This document shows, piece by piece, positions 1-11,598 of a DNA stretch of 64,000 nucleotides; the stretch's first letter is position 1; each line of letters begins with the position of its first letter. Origin of the DNA: Clarkia xantiana subsp. parviflora (Eukaryota; Streptophyta; Magnoliopsida; Myrtales; Onagraceae); the NCBI GenBank assembly GCA_036873135.1, contig JAPTYO010000023.1, forward strand, positions 4,165,834 to 4,229,833. Reading direction: 5' to 3'. A program made the translations under genes and the position numbers. Below the pieces are notes generated by a model. The model did not search any database, had not been told where the DNA came from, and saw only the letters and a program-made list of their open reading frames with translations.

Positions 1-75
1 ATTAAGCGGCCCTAGTTTTAGGGCTTGGGCCATTTTTTAGAAAAAGCCCGTCCATCCGTCCCATGCTCAGCCCTA
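1..75. mobile_element. Right end of a hAT-like element, cut by the window edge
   Basis: The sequence ends at about position 75 with CTCAGCCCTA, whose reverse complement TAGGGCTGAG resembles the TA/CAGGG-type termini of plant hAT elements. The flanking Copia gag similarity stops here. The other end lies outside the window, so neither a target duplication nor a partner TIR can be checked. Confidence 0.3.
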
Positions 76-1091
76 GTGGCAGCATTCATTGAGGCATCAA
101 GCTCCATGCCTCTATTGCCAAAAGAGGTGGCAATATAGCTCTCTTTCCCTTTTATGTTGTCTCTAACTTGAAGCAGTTTTTCTTACAGTGCCCCTTCTTC
201 TTGCAGAAATCACACCCTCTTGCATAACATCTTTCTAAACAGTGACCCTTCTTTTTACAAAAATCACAAGTAACATTGGCAAATTGATTTTTCTCCCCTT
301 TTCAGTCGCAATGCCAGCATTTCCACCAAGGTTGTTAACCCATGCAGCAATATCATGAGATATTTGCTTTGACATTCTTCCTGAATTAACATATTGTAGC
401 CTTGGTTAAGGCTAGGAAGAGGTTCCAAAAGGAGCAATTGACTCCTCACAGCAAAATAGCTCTCATTCAATCTCATCATGAACTGAAACAGACGTTGATT
501 ATCTTTGTGTTCCAGATGCCTTTTAAAGACATCTCCCTCAATATGTGGTAGATTGGAAGCAGAATCATACTCAGCCTAAAGGAATTTGAGCTTTGTATAA
601 AAAACAGAGATGCTATCCAATCCTTGCCTAGTAAGAACAATATCTCTATGGAGTTGGTAGATCCTACATCCACTCTTTTTGTCGAACATCTCTTTCAATT
701 CAGACTAGATAACAACAGCACTAGTGACATACATGATGTTGTTCTTGAAGTCACGTTCAACAGAATTGAGAAGCTAACCACAAACAACAGTGTTGCACCG
801 ATCCCATGGATCTTGCAAGGCATCTTTGAACTTTCCACGCGCACAGCTTCCATCAATAAAGCCTAACTTGTTTCTACCATGCAAGAATATGAAGAAAGAT
901 CTAGTCCACATAGCATAGCTATCAGATCCAGACAATCAATCGGCCACAACACTTATGCTAGGGTTATCAGAAGAATAGAGGAATAGAGGATGCTGCGAGT
1001 GTACCTCCGGATAATGATTTTCTCTAGATAAAGTCTTACCAGAAGTTTCTGAAGCATCCAGTAGATCTCTACCGCGATTATCATTAGCCAT
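76..1091 (-). pseudogene. Copia retrotransposon gag, decayed
   Basis: This is a remnant of a Ty1/Copia capsid gene. The start chosen is the ATG at 1091 (MANDNRGRDLL). It is followed by the N-terminal gag motif HPLFLYSSDN, then LGFIDGS, then the UBN2-type gag core (WDRCNTVVCGWLLNS, LLLLEPLPSLNQGYNML). At about 174-270 there are two CX2CX4HX4C zinc knuckles, both reading CDFCKKKGHC and separated by only a few residues. The frame is broken by stops near 930, 700 and 560 and by small shifts, so no capsid can be made. No protease, integrase or RT follows, because a hAT-like end begins at about 75. The family is secure; which Copia lineage is not. Confidence 0.85.
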
Positions 1092-1382
1092 CGGAGAAGA
1101 GATAAGAACTGGTTGCTCTCAGGAATTGCAGGGAACAGAAGAACAACTACGCAAATCGGTTCAAAGGACATCGCAAATCAACATGCAAAGTCACGTTTAG
1201 CCAAGATCAGCAAGAAATCGAACCGTCGGAGTTGGGAAGACGAAACGCTCGCGCTTCGATGAGAAGAAAACGAAGCGATAAATGAATCAGAACAATGATC
1301 GATAATGAAGCTACGGGAAATCTAAAGGAGATGATGGTGGAGGGAAGGAAACAACGGTATGATGAATCGGGAAGCCATAGAT

Positions 1383-1395
1383 GGCTCTGAAACCA
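1383..1395 (-). other. Primer-binding-site-like sequence for the 76-1091 Copia remnant
   Basis: Read on the minus strand this is TGGTTTCAGAGCC. It differs by one base from the Copia initiator-Met tRNA primer site TGGTATCAGAGC. It lies about 290 bp upstream of the gag ATG, as expected, with a TCA-like LTR end just before it at about 1397. Confidence 0.5.
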
Positions 1396-1397
1396 TC

Positions 1398-2035
1398 ATG
1401 AAATCCGAGAACGAAACCCTAATTTATGGAAATAGTAAAGATGTCATAAGCACTTGGGGTCACCGGGAGTGCTCCTTCATTTGGACTCCCTCTCCCTAAA
1501 TACCTAATAACTAACGAAAGGATGTCAAATACACCCCAAACAAATAAATGAAGGAAGAAGACCCCCCCCCCAAACAGACAACAACATAACAGTGGGGGTC
1601 CTCCAAAGTAAACAAACAGGTCCACATAAAAAAAAACAAATGGCAAATACAACCCTTAACTTCCAGCTTGAATTAATATAAACCTCAATAATATCGACTA
1701 CTATGCTGGAAACCCATGAAGTAATAAGAATCGGAGTTGAATCTGCAGATTGATGGATATACACCCAATTGACGTGTTGTTCAACTCGATGATTGAAGAA
1801 CACGATCTCAAGTCGTATGAAATAGAGAGTCTGATGATAATGAAGGGAATGTATGAATGAGATTACGAAAATGACTAAATCCTTAAATGAAGACAAACCA
1901 GAGCTCAATGTGCTAAAGGGTCCGAGCGGAACTACTCTGCTCTGACCGATTGATCCAGACGAAACCATTCCGCTCGGACTGATGAACGGTCATAGCCGAA
2001 ATGTTCCGCTTAGACGATCTCCGTTCAGACAATCA
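1398..2035 (-). repeat. Candidate 5' LTR remnant of the Copia gag; otherwise no gene
   Basis: This stretch lies upstream (minus-strand sense) of the PBS-like site and would be the 5' LTR. The start of that LTR is not identifiable and no partner LTR is in the window. It contains a C9 run near 1561. Short open frames here have no recognisable similarity. Confidence 0.3.
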
Positions 2036-2187
2036 ATCGGAATAAGGCTCGGCCTAACCCCAAGCAACCCAAGTTGTTTCTTGAGGCCTCCAAAATATAA
2101 GGCCTCTAAATATTTCTTATTTATGATTATTATTAGAGGCCCAAATAAGTTCCTAAATTTCCACATATGCATTGATTAGGCCACTAA

Positions 2188-2604
2188 GAGCATCCACAGT
2201 GGTATTACGTAAAGATTACGTAAACGTGGGTCCTACATGTTTATTTAAGTAAAGTAACAAAAACTATCTACAGTGGTTTTACATAGCATTCCTTAAATAT
2301 GTGACCCACACGTAAATTTATGTTTTTACATAAAGCATTCCTTAAATTTAAGTAATGCACTATGTATTACGTAACCAATTTTTTATTATAAATTAATTCA
2401 TTTTATAATTAATGCTAATATTTTATTGGTGGTTGTTGGAAAATTTAATAATAAAATATATTTAAGAAATATGTTTAAGTAATACGATTGCAGAGAAAAT
2501 ATTTTTTACGTGTGTCTTAACTTTACGTATTACTTAAAGTGTACATAAATGTTTACGTGGCAACTTTAAAGAATACAATTTATGTAAAATCATTGTGGAT
2601 GCTC
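2188..2604 (+). mobile_element. Tourist-like (PIF/Harbinger) MITE, copy 1
   Basis: A 417-bp non-coding element. Its ends are GAGCATCCACAGTGG and, inverted, GAGCATCCACAATG. It is flanked by TAA (2185-2187) and TAA (2605-2607), the TWA target duplication of PIF/Harbinger elements. The body is AT-rich with repeated TTACGTAA-type motifs. A near-identical copy in opposite orientation lies at 62456-62873. Confidence 0.88.
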
Positions 2605-2642
2605 TAATAACAATTACATTAGTTTAATTTTTTGTTGAGCGG

Positions 2643-2785
2643 ATTAATGCATTGATTTGGCAGAAACAATTAATGCATTGATTTGGCCAAAAAAATTAAT
2701 GCATTGATTAGCGGGTCTCTTATTTATTGGATTGAAACTCTTATTTAGTAGATTGAAACTCTTATTTAGTAGATTGAAACTCTTA
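2643..2785. repeat. Two short tandem repeats
   Basis: Three copies of a 26-bp unit beginning ATTAATGCATTGATTTGG start at 2643, 2669 and 2695. They are followed at about 2716 by three copies of a roughly 21-bp unit containing CTTATTTAGTAGATTGAAA. No gene is seen from here to about 4200; the stretch is AT-rich with homopolymer runs. Confidence 0.8.
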
Positions 2786-4398
2786 ACTTCCGATATTAAT
2801 TATATTTAATATTTTTTTGCCATATAATTTTGGAGAAATGATAGAGGTTCCGACCTCTATCCTCCGAAATATTCCGATACACCAATTATTAACTGACACA
2901 TGTAGTCTAAAGTGTCAGCGTATTCTCTCTCTTTCAATTCTTTCCTATTTCTCTCTCCCGTCCCGTACTTGCATTAATTTGTCTGTCATCATTACTTTTC
3001 CATAAAAGACAAAATAGACAAAAAAAAAAAAAAAACATGAAGCAAAAAATAAAGAATCTGCTAAATTTCCATAGAAAGTGATATCGAGTCCCACCAATCA
3101 CCAATACATTTGTTCCTTTACATTCTCTTTCCTACTTTCTATTGAAATTTCACAAGAAATTTCACATTTTAAAGATTTACTAAAAAAATAATGATACTTC
3201 TTTTAATGTATTTAAATATTATTTGTATAATATTAATTTACCAACTGATCCGATAGTATTTAATAAATTCAGGGCTATATGCTCAACCGCTACAATTTTT
3301 TTATTTTATTTTTATATTCGATAATGCTTACTGTTTTGAAATGTTATAATATTTGTATAGTTTCCACTCTTACATATCTCATCTAAATCGTTACGTACCT
3401 AACATATGATGTGTTAAAACATCATTAAAATTATTTCTGCATTATATTTTTAATATTTTGTAGCTTTTACTTTATTTTAAGAATTAATATTTCCCTTTTT
3501 ATTATTTATTTTACGTTGGTTGCTAGCTTGAGTGACATTAATTATTTTTATTTCGTATAAACATATTTTAATAGCTGAAATGTTCATAATCTTAACGAAA
3601 CGAAATATGCATTAAACAACATAGCAATACATATTTTACATTTTAAGACACATAAAAAATGATTCTTACCACAACATTGTCAAAACATAATAGTATATTT
3701 TTCCTAAATAATTTAGCATAACCACAACGGTAAATTGTAACAGTATTATTATCGATATTTTATCCATATTGCACATGTTTAGCCAAAATAAAAACCAATT
3801 TAGCTTTTGGCTATCAAAATTGGCCACCATGGTAAAATGTCTAAACATTCACTAATTGTACATATAAATATATGTATTTTGTTTGAGAAAAATATTTTAC
3901 GTATGAACGACTTTTTTTGCAAAAATAATGTAGTGTTGAACAGTAGTAGAAGAGAGCTAGAGACTCATAAAGTTAGAAAGATAAAAAGAAAAAGTTTTTT
4001 TTTTTTTTTTTTGGTCTTAAAAAAAAAAATGAAAGAGAATTTGGAAAGAATTTGATGTTGCCAACTTCGATAATGCTACAAGGGTAGTTGTGTCTCAGAG
4101 AAATGAGCAAATGGATAGAGAAAGAGAAATTTTTTGTTAGACACGCGGCAAGCTCCTATTAGGGGCTCGGAATCTGAAGAAAGTCCGATATCGGACTCCG
4201 TATCATTCCCAGTGTTTTGAAAACCGGACCGGACCGGCGGTCGGACCGGGTCAGACCGCGAACCGGGTGTATCAGCGGTCCGGTTCTGATAATTTATAGG
4301 ACTGCACAGCAGAACCGGTTCGACAGGATAAAACCGGGTTGGACCGGGTCGGACCGGATAAACCGGCACCGGTCTGACCGTAAGAGAGAAGAATGTAC

Positions 4399-4500
4399 TT
4401 TTTTTTTTTATGAAAAATATTAATTAGAAATACCAAGACTCGAACCCATGACCTCCTTTGAGGATAATAACAACATGCTACCAATGAACTACATGACAAC
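4399..4500 (-). mobile_element. tRNA-derived SINE-like segment
   Basis: On the minus strand, starting near 4500, it reads TAGTTCATTGGTAGCA (A-box-like) and then GGTTCGAGTC (B-box-like), about 40 bp apart, followed about 30 bp later by a run of A. This is the layout of a short tRNA-head retroposon. No acceptor stem can be folded with confidence, so a functional tRNA is unlikely. Confidence 0.5.
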
Positions 4501-4520
4501 TCATAAATATAATGACAGAA

Positions 4521-4808
4521 GAGAAAAGTATGTAAAACATGCAACATGTTTGAAAAAGATGGTTTTATGGACCAATATGTTTTAAAATGTACAACATGTT
4601 TGAAAAAGATGGTTTTATGGACCAATATGTATTAAAATGTACAACAAGCTAACAAAAGATGTTAAAATGACATACCCTTCACTTGTTATCAATAGTCTCA
4701 TTAAGTGGACACGTGCGGAACACATTTTTAGAAAAAAAATTATAATAATAATTAAAATAAGAAATTAATTTATATATAGTGATAATTATTAATACGTGGA
4801 TGTAGATA

Positions 4809-4853
<45 letters not shown>

Positions 4854-5066
4854 TTTTAAAAACGTGATCCGCACGTGTCCACTTAATGAGACTAGTGACA
4901 ACAAGTGGACAATACGTCATTTTACCATCTTTTGTAAGTTTCTTGTACATTTTAAAACATTTTGGTCCATAAAACCATCTTTTTCAAACATGTTGTACGT
5001 TTTAAAATATATTGGTCCATAAAACCATCTTTTTCAAACATGTTGCATGTTTTACATACTTTTCCC
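4521..5066. mobile_element. Foldback MULE-type MITE inside hAT A
   Basis: The two long inverted arms begin GAGAAAAGTATGTAAAAC and GGGAAAAGTATGTAAAAC and extend roughly 240 bp each. Both contain a duplicated motif around ATGGTTTTATGGACCAATAT. A (TTA)n microsatellite lies between them at about 4806-4852. The 10-bp flanks AATGACAGAA (4511-4520, 5067-5076) are identical, within the 8-11 bp range of Mutator-like insertions. Confidence 0.82.
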
Positions 5067-5275
5067 AATGACAGAATAATATCTTATAATATATTTCTAA
5101 ATTCTAATAATTTCAAGCAATAAAACCAGATTGAACCGGGTCGGACCGGTTAGACCGGGAACCGGTCATCTTTCCGGTCCAAGGCCCGGTCCGGTTTTCA
5201 AAACACTGATCATTCCTCATAATTTTGTTATACCCACCAAAAGAAAAATGAAAACTCCAATTATAGTTGCTATAT

Positions 5276-6124
5276 GAGTGTTTTGAAAACCGGACCGGCC
5301 CTTGGACCGGTAGTGTGGCCGGTTCACGGTTCAACCGGACCAACCCGGTCCATCCCGGTCCATCCCGGTCCATCCCGGTCCATTGTCCGGTTCAATTCAA
5401 TAAGCATGAAAAATTGAAAATACCACACGTTTTAATCAAAGTTATAAAGAAGCCCATCATATTGCTAAGCCCATTCTTTAAAATGAAGCGCATCCATCAA
5501 CAAATCTTGTCTTTTTGCTAGGTAAAGGGTTCAAGTAACCATTAATGTGTTGAAGATATGCAGGCGGTGAAGATAAGACTTTGAACCTTGCCGCCTTCAA
5601 GGGCCTAACGTCCGTTGTCTGAACTCCAAGCTCTTCTTGCTAATTACAACGTGTACAGCATCAACAATCACTAAAAGATTTAGAAGAAGCAACTTGGCGC
5701 AATTGCCTGATTGACCAAAAAGGGCAGCATGGGGAAATTCGAGACTGACAGCTCGTTAAGGACAGCTCTCCATCTACTGTTGCTTCGAGGTACTAGGGGT
5801 GAGATGTAGATAAAGGAGAAGAAGCAGAGTTTGGCCTAGAAGTTGCAGCAGGTTGATGAAAGGAAGAAACCCCTTCTCTGCGGCGAGCGGCGTGAAGCGA
5901 GGGAAAGACTGTAGGTGATTAGGTTTAGGATTTACTGAATCAACAATTAAGTTTTTTTTTTCCTACGGTCGGCTCCGGTTTATCCGATTCAAACGGGTCC
6001 GACCGGGTTCTCCACATGCGAACCGTGTGCATTCTGTTCTTTTATCAGAACCAGACCGCTGACATACACGGTTCGCGGTCTGATCCGGTCCGACTGCCGA
6101 TCCGGTCCGGTTTTTAAAACACTG
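5276..6124. mobile_element. Non-autonomous hAT element B, CCGG-rich ends
   Basis: Same family as element A. The left end is GAGTGTTTTGAAAACCGG and the right end inverted is CAGTGTTTTAAAAACCGG. GCTATAT occurs at both flanks (5269-5275, 6125-6131), which leaves one base of the expected 8-bp duplication altered. The interior (about 5520-5940) is less AT-rich than its surroundings and could be captured sequence, but I do not recognise it. Confidence 0.7.
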
Positions 6125-6527
6125 GCTATATCTACTCTTTACTTGAGAAATTGTTTCAAAATTAAAATTGACAAAAATTACCAAAACTGTCTTGAAAATT
6201 TCTAAATTATAGTAAAAATGCAATCAGTAATACTTGGAAAATATATTTAAAATAAAATTTACATATTATGGAAAAAAAATCGTATAGTAATTATATCTAA
6301 ATGAAATATTGTTTTTAATTAAAAAGACCTAAATTAAGTTTTGCTATAGGCCTCAAAAGTCTTATGGCAGCCCTGATCGGGATGTAATAGTGAATGCTCG
6401 ACACAGATATCAAAGAGATTAACGACTACATTTTATCCCCTCCAATAGTAAATATCAAGCTTGTCATATTACTCTCTAGGATTGACAAGGTAAAAATCAT
6501 GGATAAGGATAAACGTATACATGGTTA

Positions 6528-7835
6528 TGTTGGAAATATGAGATATTTACTACAGAACAAAACACGTGTACATGTCAGGTAAACTAATTACGCATCGGAA
6601 TAGGGACACATACCAGTTTCTTGCTTTCCATAGACCCAAGAACTTGAGGGGAGTTCGCGGTCCGCCAGACGGCTCATGTAAGGATTCTTGTTGAGGAATC
6701 ACCTACACTGAATGGTCTCCACAGCAAATCCTCTTTCAATTCTTCGGCGGGATGGATCTCCGGGTTGATTGCTCGAAGCAATTTGGCATCTCCTTGCACA
6801 AGGGGTTCGGCCGAAACTTATGTGGTTTGAGGGAGATGGATTTCTTTAGTCTCAACTAAAAGGGAGAAAGTGATTAACCCTAAAGAAATTCCTGACACTC
6901 TCTATTTATAGATGTGATGGGAAAAACCCACCTTAATAACCCTACACCCAATTTTCGGTCGGCCTATGTGTTAAAGGGGAAGAATAATTTTTGTTCTTTC
7001 ATGTCAATTGAGATTTTAGGCAAAGCACAAAATCCCAATTGTAACATTACCCAATTACTTAGGTGTTTGTCTTATATTAAAGGGCTTCTATTACGGCGGC
7101 CCATTCACCAAATGACAAAAGCTCCGACTCGCCGGAATAGGAGGATGCCTGTTAATATGTTGTCGACCAACACATCAAAATTTGTTCTTCGATCCAGTCC
7201 AGCTTCCAAATTATTCATACGATGTTTGCTGTGCGACCGGCAGAAACAACGGACATCGTGCTACTCATCAGTTAAGAGTGTTGTAGCGTCCGTGGAACGT
7301 TGATTCCCAATATGTTATCAACCTGTTACTTCTCTGTGCCACGGTGTAGCCCTGGTCAACTGTTATTCTCCAATTGCCTAGTTTCCACATAGAAACACTT
7401 CTCCAAGGCATCCGTATAAGTATTCACAACCTTCAAGTAATATCTGGTTGGTGGCCACCTAGTGAATTACAGGTGTACATGACCATCCCCATTGCTCATA
7501 TCCTCGGTTAAACTCAAGCGGTTTCCAGTGCGTGATCACTGGGCCTTTTTTTTCGGGCACTGCGTTCGTACGCTTGGAGGCGAACATTGAGCCCAACCTT
7601 AGATACGAGTTTTGAGTGGTAAGGATACTTCAGGTGATCCTTCAAAAAGCACCCGGGATCAGTCACACGCTCAAGCTGAAGAAGTATGCGCCCATCAAAA
7701 CCTCGGAAGATTCCATCTAGCACAACCGAGCCTGACCCCGTGGTCGAACATGACACGCGCAGTATGAAGTGCGCGTCGACAACATAACCTGAATTTACAT
7801 ATTGTCAGGAGTGAGAAATGTCATATGCTATAACA
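6528..7835 (-). repeat. 3' LTR of the minus-strand Copia element
   Basis: It begins TGTTGGAAATATG and ends TGCTATAACA on the + strand. A TATA-like CTATAAATAG on the minus strand at about 6898-6908 divides a long U3 (about 930 bp) from R-U5. It matches 10209-11526 along its whole length with visible divergence. Confidence 0.75.
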
Positions 7836-8215
7836 TATTTTCATCTGGCCCAGAATGTGGTTTCCGATGAATAGAGTTCATCACGACGATACGCAAAACA
7901 ATGTTCATGTGGTGTTACCCCGAAACCAAATGATTGTTTTGCTTAACCATGTTTATCTTTTGAAACACCGTGGTTCTTAGGCGGTCTTGACATGGTAGAG
8001 GCTCCCCCTCCATCAAGACGACCGATCCTGTGTGACGAGGCTAGGCCCACATTCGACATATTTTATTGGGAGGTTTTACACTCTAACGACTAGTTTATAG
8101 ACCGTAAATCCGATTTATTCAGCCATCATGACGTCGTAAAAATCATAAAATAAATTGCAATTCTTTTATTTAAAAGCTAAAAAATGGTATTGATACGATA
8201 CAAGCCTATTAAACC
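7836..8215 (-). other. Non-coding tail between Copia RNase H and 3' LTR
   Basis: This lies downstream (minus sense) of the RNase H stop codon at 8216. No open frame of interest and no clear polypurine tract could be read. Confidence 0.4.
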
Positions 8216-9650
8216 TTACGTGCGTCCAAGCACTTCGACATGCTTTTCGAAAACTTCCATGCGTAAAGGTTTGGTCAATGGGTCTGCCACCATACTCTCA
8301 GAGGACAAGTACTCTAACGTGATTAATTTGTCTTCTACCATACTTTTCTCATAATTATATTTAACGTCAATGTGTTTCATCCTACTATGGTACTTTGGAT
8401 TCTTAACTGCTGCTATAGCTGCTTGACTGTCAGAGTAAATCCTCACGGGTTTACTCTCGTCCTCTACGTCAAGCAGAGCAGTCAAGAGTCTCATTAGCCA
8501 GACAGCCTCCTATGCATTCTTAGAGAGGGCCACGAATTCGGATTCCATCGTAGACAGCGCGACGTATGATTGCTTCTTGCTCATCCATGAAATAGTGACG
8601 TTAGCAAGGAAAAATACTCCTCCTGAGGTGGAGTTACGATCATCCAGATCGCCACTATGGTCGGCGTAATTGAACCCAGATAATTCAATCTTACTACATT
8701 CGTAGCATAGTCCGTAGTCGGCATTACCTTTCAGATATCGAATAATTCGTTTTACGGCTCGTAAATGTTGATATCCAGGGTCTGATTGGAAATGTGCTAC
8801 TAAGCCCACAACGTAACAGATACCTGAACGAGTGTATTGCAAGGCGTACATCAGACTGCCAACCATATTGAGGTATTCTGCACTTTTTATCTGTTCAGGC
8901 TCCGCCTGGTCTTTTGGGCCCTCACGACAGCGCGCACCCAAACACGATCGATGTATCACAGGTTTTGCATCTTGGAGACTGAACCTTCTCAACAATTTGT
9001 TGATATATGCTTCTTGGAAAAAACATAATTTATGTGCAGCCCGATCCTTAGCAATGTGGTTCTCCCATGTCCTTCATCTCGAATACAGATGTCAGCCAAG
9101 ACTTTGATTCGTTCAAATAACTCACGTCGTTCGCGGAAATTAGTATGTCATCGACGTATAACGTCAAGATAACGTACTTAGACTCATAGGTCTTTGTGTA
9201 CACGCAGGGAACCTCGTGAATATTCACGAATCTGTTGTCAACGATATCCTCGTGGAACCCGCGGTACCATTGCCGAGACGATTTTTTAGGACCATATATT
9301 GATCTTTGGAGTTTACAAACTTTACGTTCGTTCCCAGGGGTTATGAAATCCTCTGGTTTCTCCATATAGATTTCTTCCTCCAAATTTCCATGAAGGAATG
9401 CAGTCTTACCATCCATTTGGTGCAACTCAAGATCGAGGTTTGCAACCAGGGTCAAGATGGCCCAGACTGTGGTGTAACGCACAGTTGGTGAGTATATCTC
9501 ATCAAAGCCCACTCCGTTGAGTTGGGTATATCCTTTCACAACCAGTCGAGCTTTGTATCGCTCAACGTTTCCCTCAGCGGTGAGTTTCAATTTCAAAACC
9601 CACTTAGCCCCTATTGTTTTGCGGTTAGCAAGCAAATCAACTAACGACCA
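8216..9650 (-). pseudogene. Copia reverse transcriptase-RNase H, truncated and frameshifted
   Basis: The minus strand encodes a Copia RT (RVT_2) from the NRKTIGAKWVLKLK region, through RYKARLVVKGYTQ and a complete LYVDD catalytic motif near 9160. A frameshift between about 9048 and 8995 is followed by YLNMVGSLMYALQYTRSGICYVVG and the RNase H stretch SGDLDDRNSTSGGVFF. After one more stop near 8505 come IYSDSQAAIAAVKNP and HIDVKYNYEKSMVEDK. The C terminus is intact to the stop at 8216. Everything N-terminal to RT is missing: the frame begins right beside an LTR fragment at 9657. It cannot make a working enzyme. Confidence 0.9.
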
Positions 9651-9656
9651 TACTAA

Positions 9657-10208
9657 TTGACATCATGCTACTCATCATTTAAGAGTGTTGTAGCATCCGT
9701 GGAATGTTGATTCCCAACTTACTATCAACCTGTAAACATATATGTGCCGCGCTGTATCCCTGGTCAACTGTTATTCTTCAATTGCCTAGTTTCCACATAT
9801 GAACACTTCTTCAAGGCATCCGTATAAATATTCACAACCTTCAACTAATATCCGGTTGGTGGCCACCTAGTGAATACAAGAGTCGGAGAATTACTGGTGA
9901 ACTTAACCATCCCCATTGCTCATACCTTTAGTCAAACTCAACCGGTTCCCAAAACGTGGTCACTAGGCCTTTTTGTCCAGCACTGCGTTCATACGCCTGG
10001 AAGCGACCATTGACCTTGACTTTAGATATGAGTTCTGAGTCCGTAAGGATACTTCGGGTGCTCCTTCAAAAAGCACCCGGGATCAGCCACACGTTCAAGG
10101 TGAAGAAGTTTGCGTCCATCCGAATCACGAGGATTCTATCTAGCGCAACCGAGCTTGACCCTGTGGTCGAACGTGACACACGCAGTATGAAGTGCGCGTC
10201 GATAGCAT
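9657..10208 (-). repeat. Partial third copy of the Copia LTR (U3 part)
   Basis: It aligns with 7245-7790 and 10930-11480 of the two full LTRs but lacks the roughly 50-60 bp outer end and the whole R-U5 part. It is wedged between the RT remnant and the full LTR at 10209, giving a partial LTR and a full LTR in tandem. Confidence 0.75.
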
Positions 10209-11526
10209 TGTATGATATTATGGGGGATAATTACTACTGACAAGACACGTGTACATGCCAGGTAACTAATAACGCAGCAGAATAGGGACACATACCAGTT
10301 TCTCCTTTGCCGTAGTCCCAAGATCTTTAGGGAGTTCGCGGTCCACCAGCCGGATCCTGTAGTGATTCTTGTTAAGGAACCGCCTACAAGAAGTGGTCTC
10401 CACAAAGTCTCTTGTCGATTCCCTCGCGAGGATGGATCTCTGGGATAATTGCTCAAAGCAATTTGACACATTCTTGCTATAGGGTTCGACCGAAATTCAC
10501 AAATAGGGGGGAGGGATTTCTTTGTCTTTAAACTTAGGAGAAAAGAGTGATTAACTATTAACCTTAAAGAAATCCTGACACCCCCTATTTATAGGAGGAG
10601 GTGGGAAAATCTCACCTCCTCAAGTTACAAGTTTCGACCGGCCTACATAGGAGAGGGGAGGCCCAATTTTGGGCCTTTCATGTCAATTGGGATTTTTGGC
10701 CCAACCCAAAAATCCCTAATGTAACATTAACCAATTACCTTAACTGTTGGGTTTATATTAAAGGGCTCCTATTACGGCGGTCAATTCACCAAATGCCAAC
10801 ATCTCCCACTCGCCGGAATGGTAGAGTGCCTGTTAATATGTTGTCGACCAACACATTAACCTTTATTGTTCGATTCCTGCTTCGGAATAGTTCATACGAG
10901 GTTTGCCGTGCGATCGACAGACACAACGGAAATCGTGTTACTCATAGGTTAAGAGTGTTGTAGCGTCTGCGGAACGTTGATTCCCAACCTGTGATCAACT
11001 TGTAACCATATTTGTGCCGCGCTGTATCCATGGTCAACTATTATTCACCAATTGCCTAGATTCCACATAGGAACACTTCTCCAAGGCATCTGCAAAAGTA
11101 TTCACAACCTTCAACTAATATTCGGTTGGTGGCCATCTAGTGAATACAAGAGTCGGAGAATTATAGGTGAACTTGACCATCCCCATCGCTCATACCCTTA
11201 GTCAAACTCAACCGGTTCCCAAAATGTGGTCACTAGGCCTTTTTGTTCAGCACTACATTAGTACACCTGGAAGCGACCATTGAGTTTGACCTTAGATAAG
11301 AGTATTGAGTCCGTAAGGATACTTCGGGTGCTCTTTAATTAAGCATCCGGGATCAGTCACACGCTTAAGGTGAAGAAGTTTGTGCCCATCCGAATCGCGA
11401 GGATTCTACCTAGCACAATCGAGTCTGACCTCGTGGTTGAACGTGGCATGCGTAGTATGAAGTGCGCGTCGATAGCATAACCTGAACTTACATATTGTCA
11501 TGAGTGGGAAATGTCATACGCTATCA
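10209..11526 (-). repeat. 5' LTR of the minus-strand Copia element
   Basis: It begins TGTATGATATTATGG and ends CATACGCTATCA on the + strand. It carries the same CTATAAATAG TATA-like motif (minus strand, about 10590). It would drive transcription leftwards into the partial LTR and RT remnant. Confidence 0.75.
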
Positions 11527-11598
11527 TACTCGATTTCACTTCTCTATTGTTGTCTTTTTTATCGTTTAGTGAGTGTTGAGAGAACCGATCCTAACAAG

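Larger units (their letters stand above)
4210..5208. mobile_element. Non-autonomous hAT element A, CCGG-rich ends
   Basis: The termini are CAGTGTTTTGAAAACCGG at the left and its inverse at the right. They are flanked by a perfect 8-bp duplication ATCATTCC (4202-4209 and 5209-5216), diagnostic of hAT insertion. The subterminal regions are packed with CCGGACCGG/ACCGGTT motifs. The interior holds no transposase, only a tRNA-like segment (4399-4500) and a later foldback insertion (4521-5066). Confidence 0.88.
2044..6375. mobile_element. hAT-like non-autonomous element hosting nested insertions
   Basis: The left end AAGGCTCGGCC and the right end (reverse complement CAGGGCTGCC) both lead into a TTGAGGCCT motif, as in plant hAT-type elements. 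They are flanked by ATCGGAAT (2036-2043) and ATCGGGAT (6376-6383), an 8-bp target duplication with one mismatch. The interior is AT-rich with no transposase. Much of it consists of later insertions: a Tourist MITE (2188-2604) and two CCGG-rich hAT elements (4210-5208, 5276-6124). The pairing of these ends rests on short similarity, so an accidental pairing of two solo ends is possible. Confidence 0.45.
6528..11526 (-). mobile_element. Internally deleted Copia LTR retrotransposon
   Basis: Two direct repeats of about 1.3 kb bracket a minus-strand RT-RNase H remnant. Gag, protease and integrase are missing. The LTRs differ at many positions, so the insertion is old. No matching 5-bp duplication is seen (GGTTA on the left, TACTC on the right), which suggests later deletion at one end or both. 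A third, partial LTR copy abuts the right-hand LTR. Confidence 0.8.

Noticed and set aside
4399..4500. Functional tRNA gene
   Set aside because: A- and B-box words are present, but the acceptor and anticodon stems do not pair convincingly and an A-tail follows, so a SINE-like relic is the better reading.
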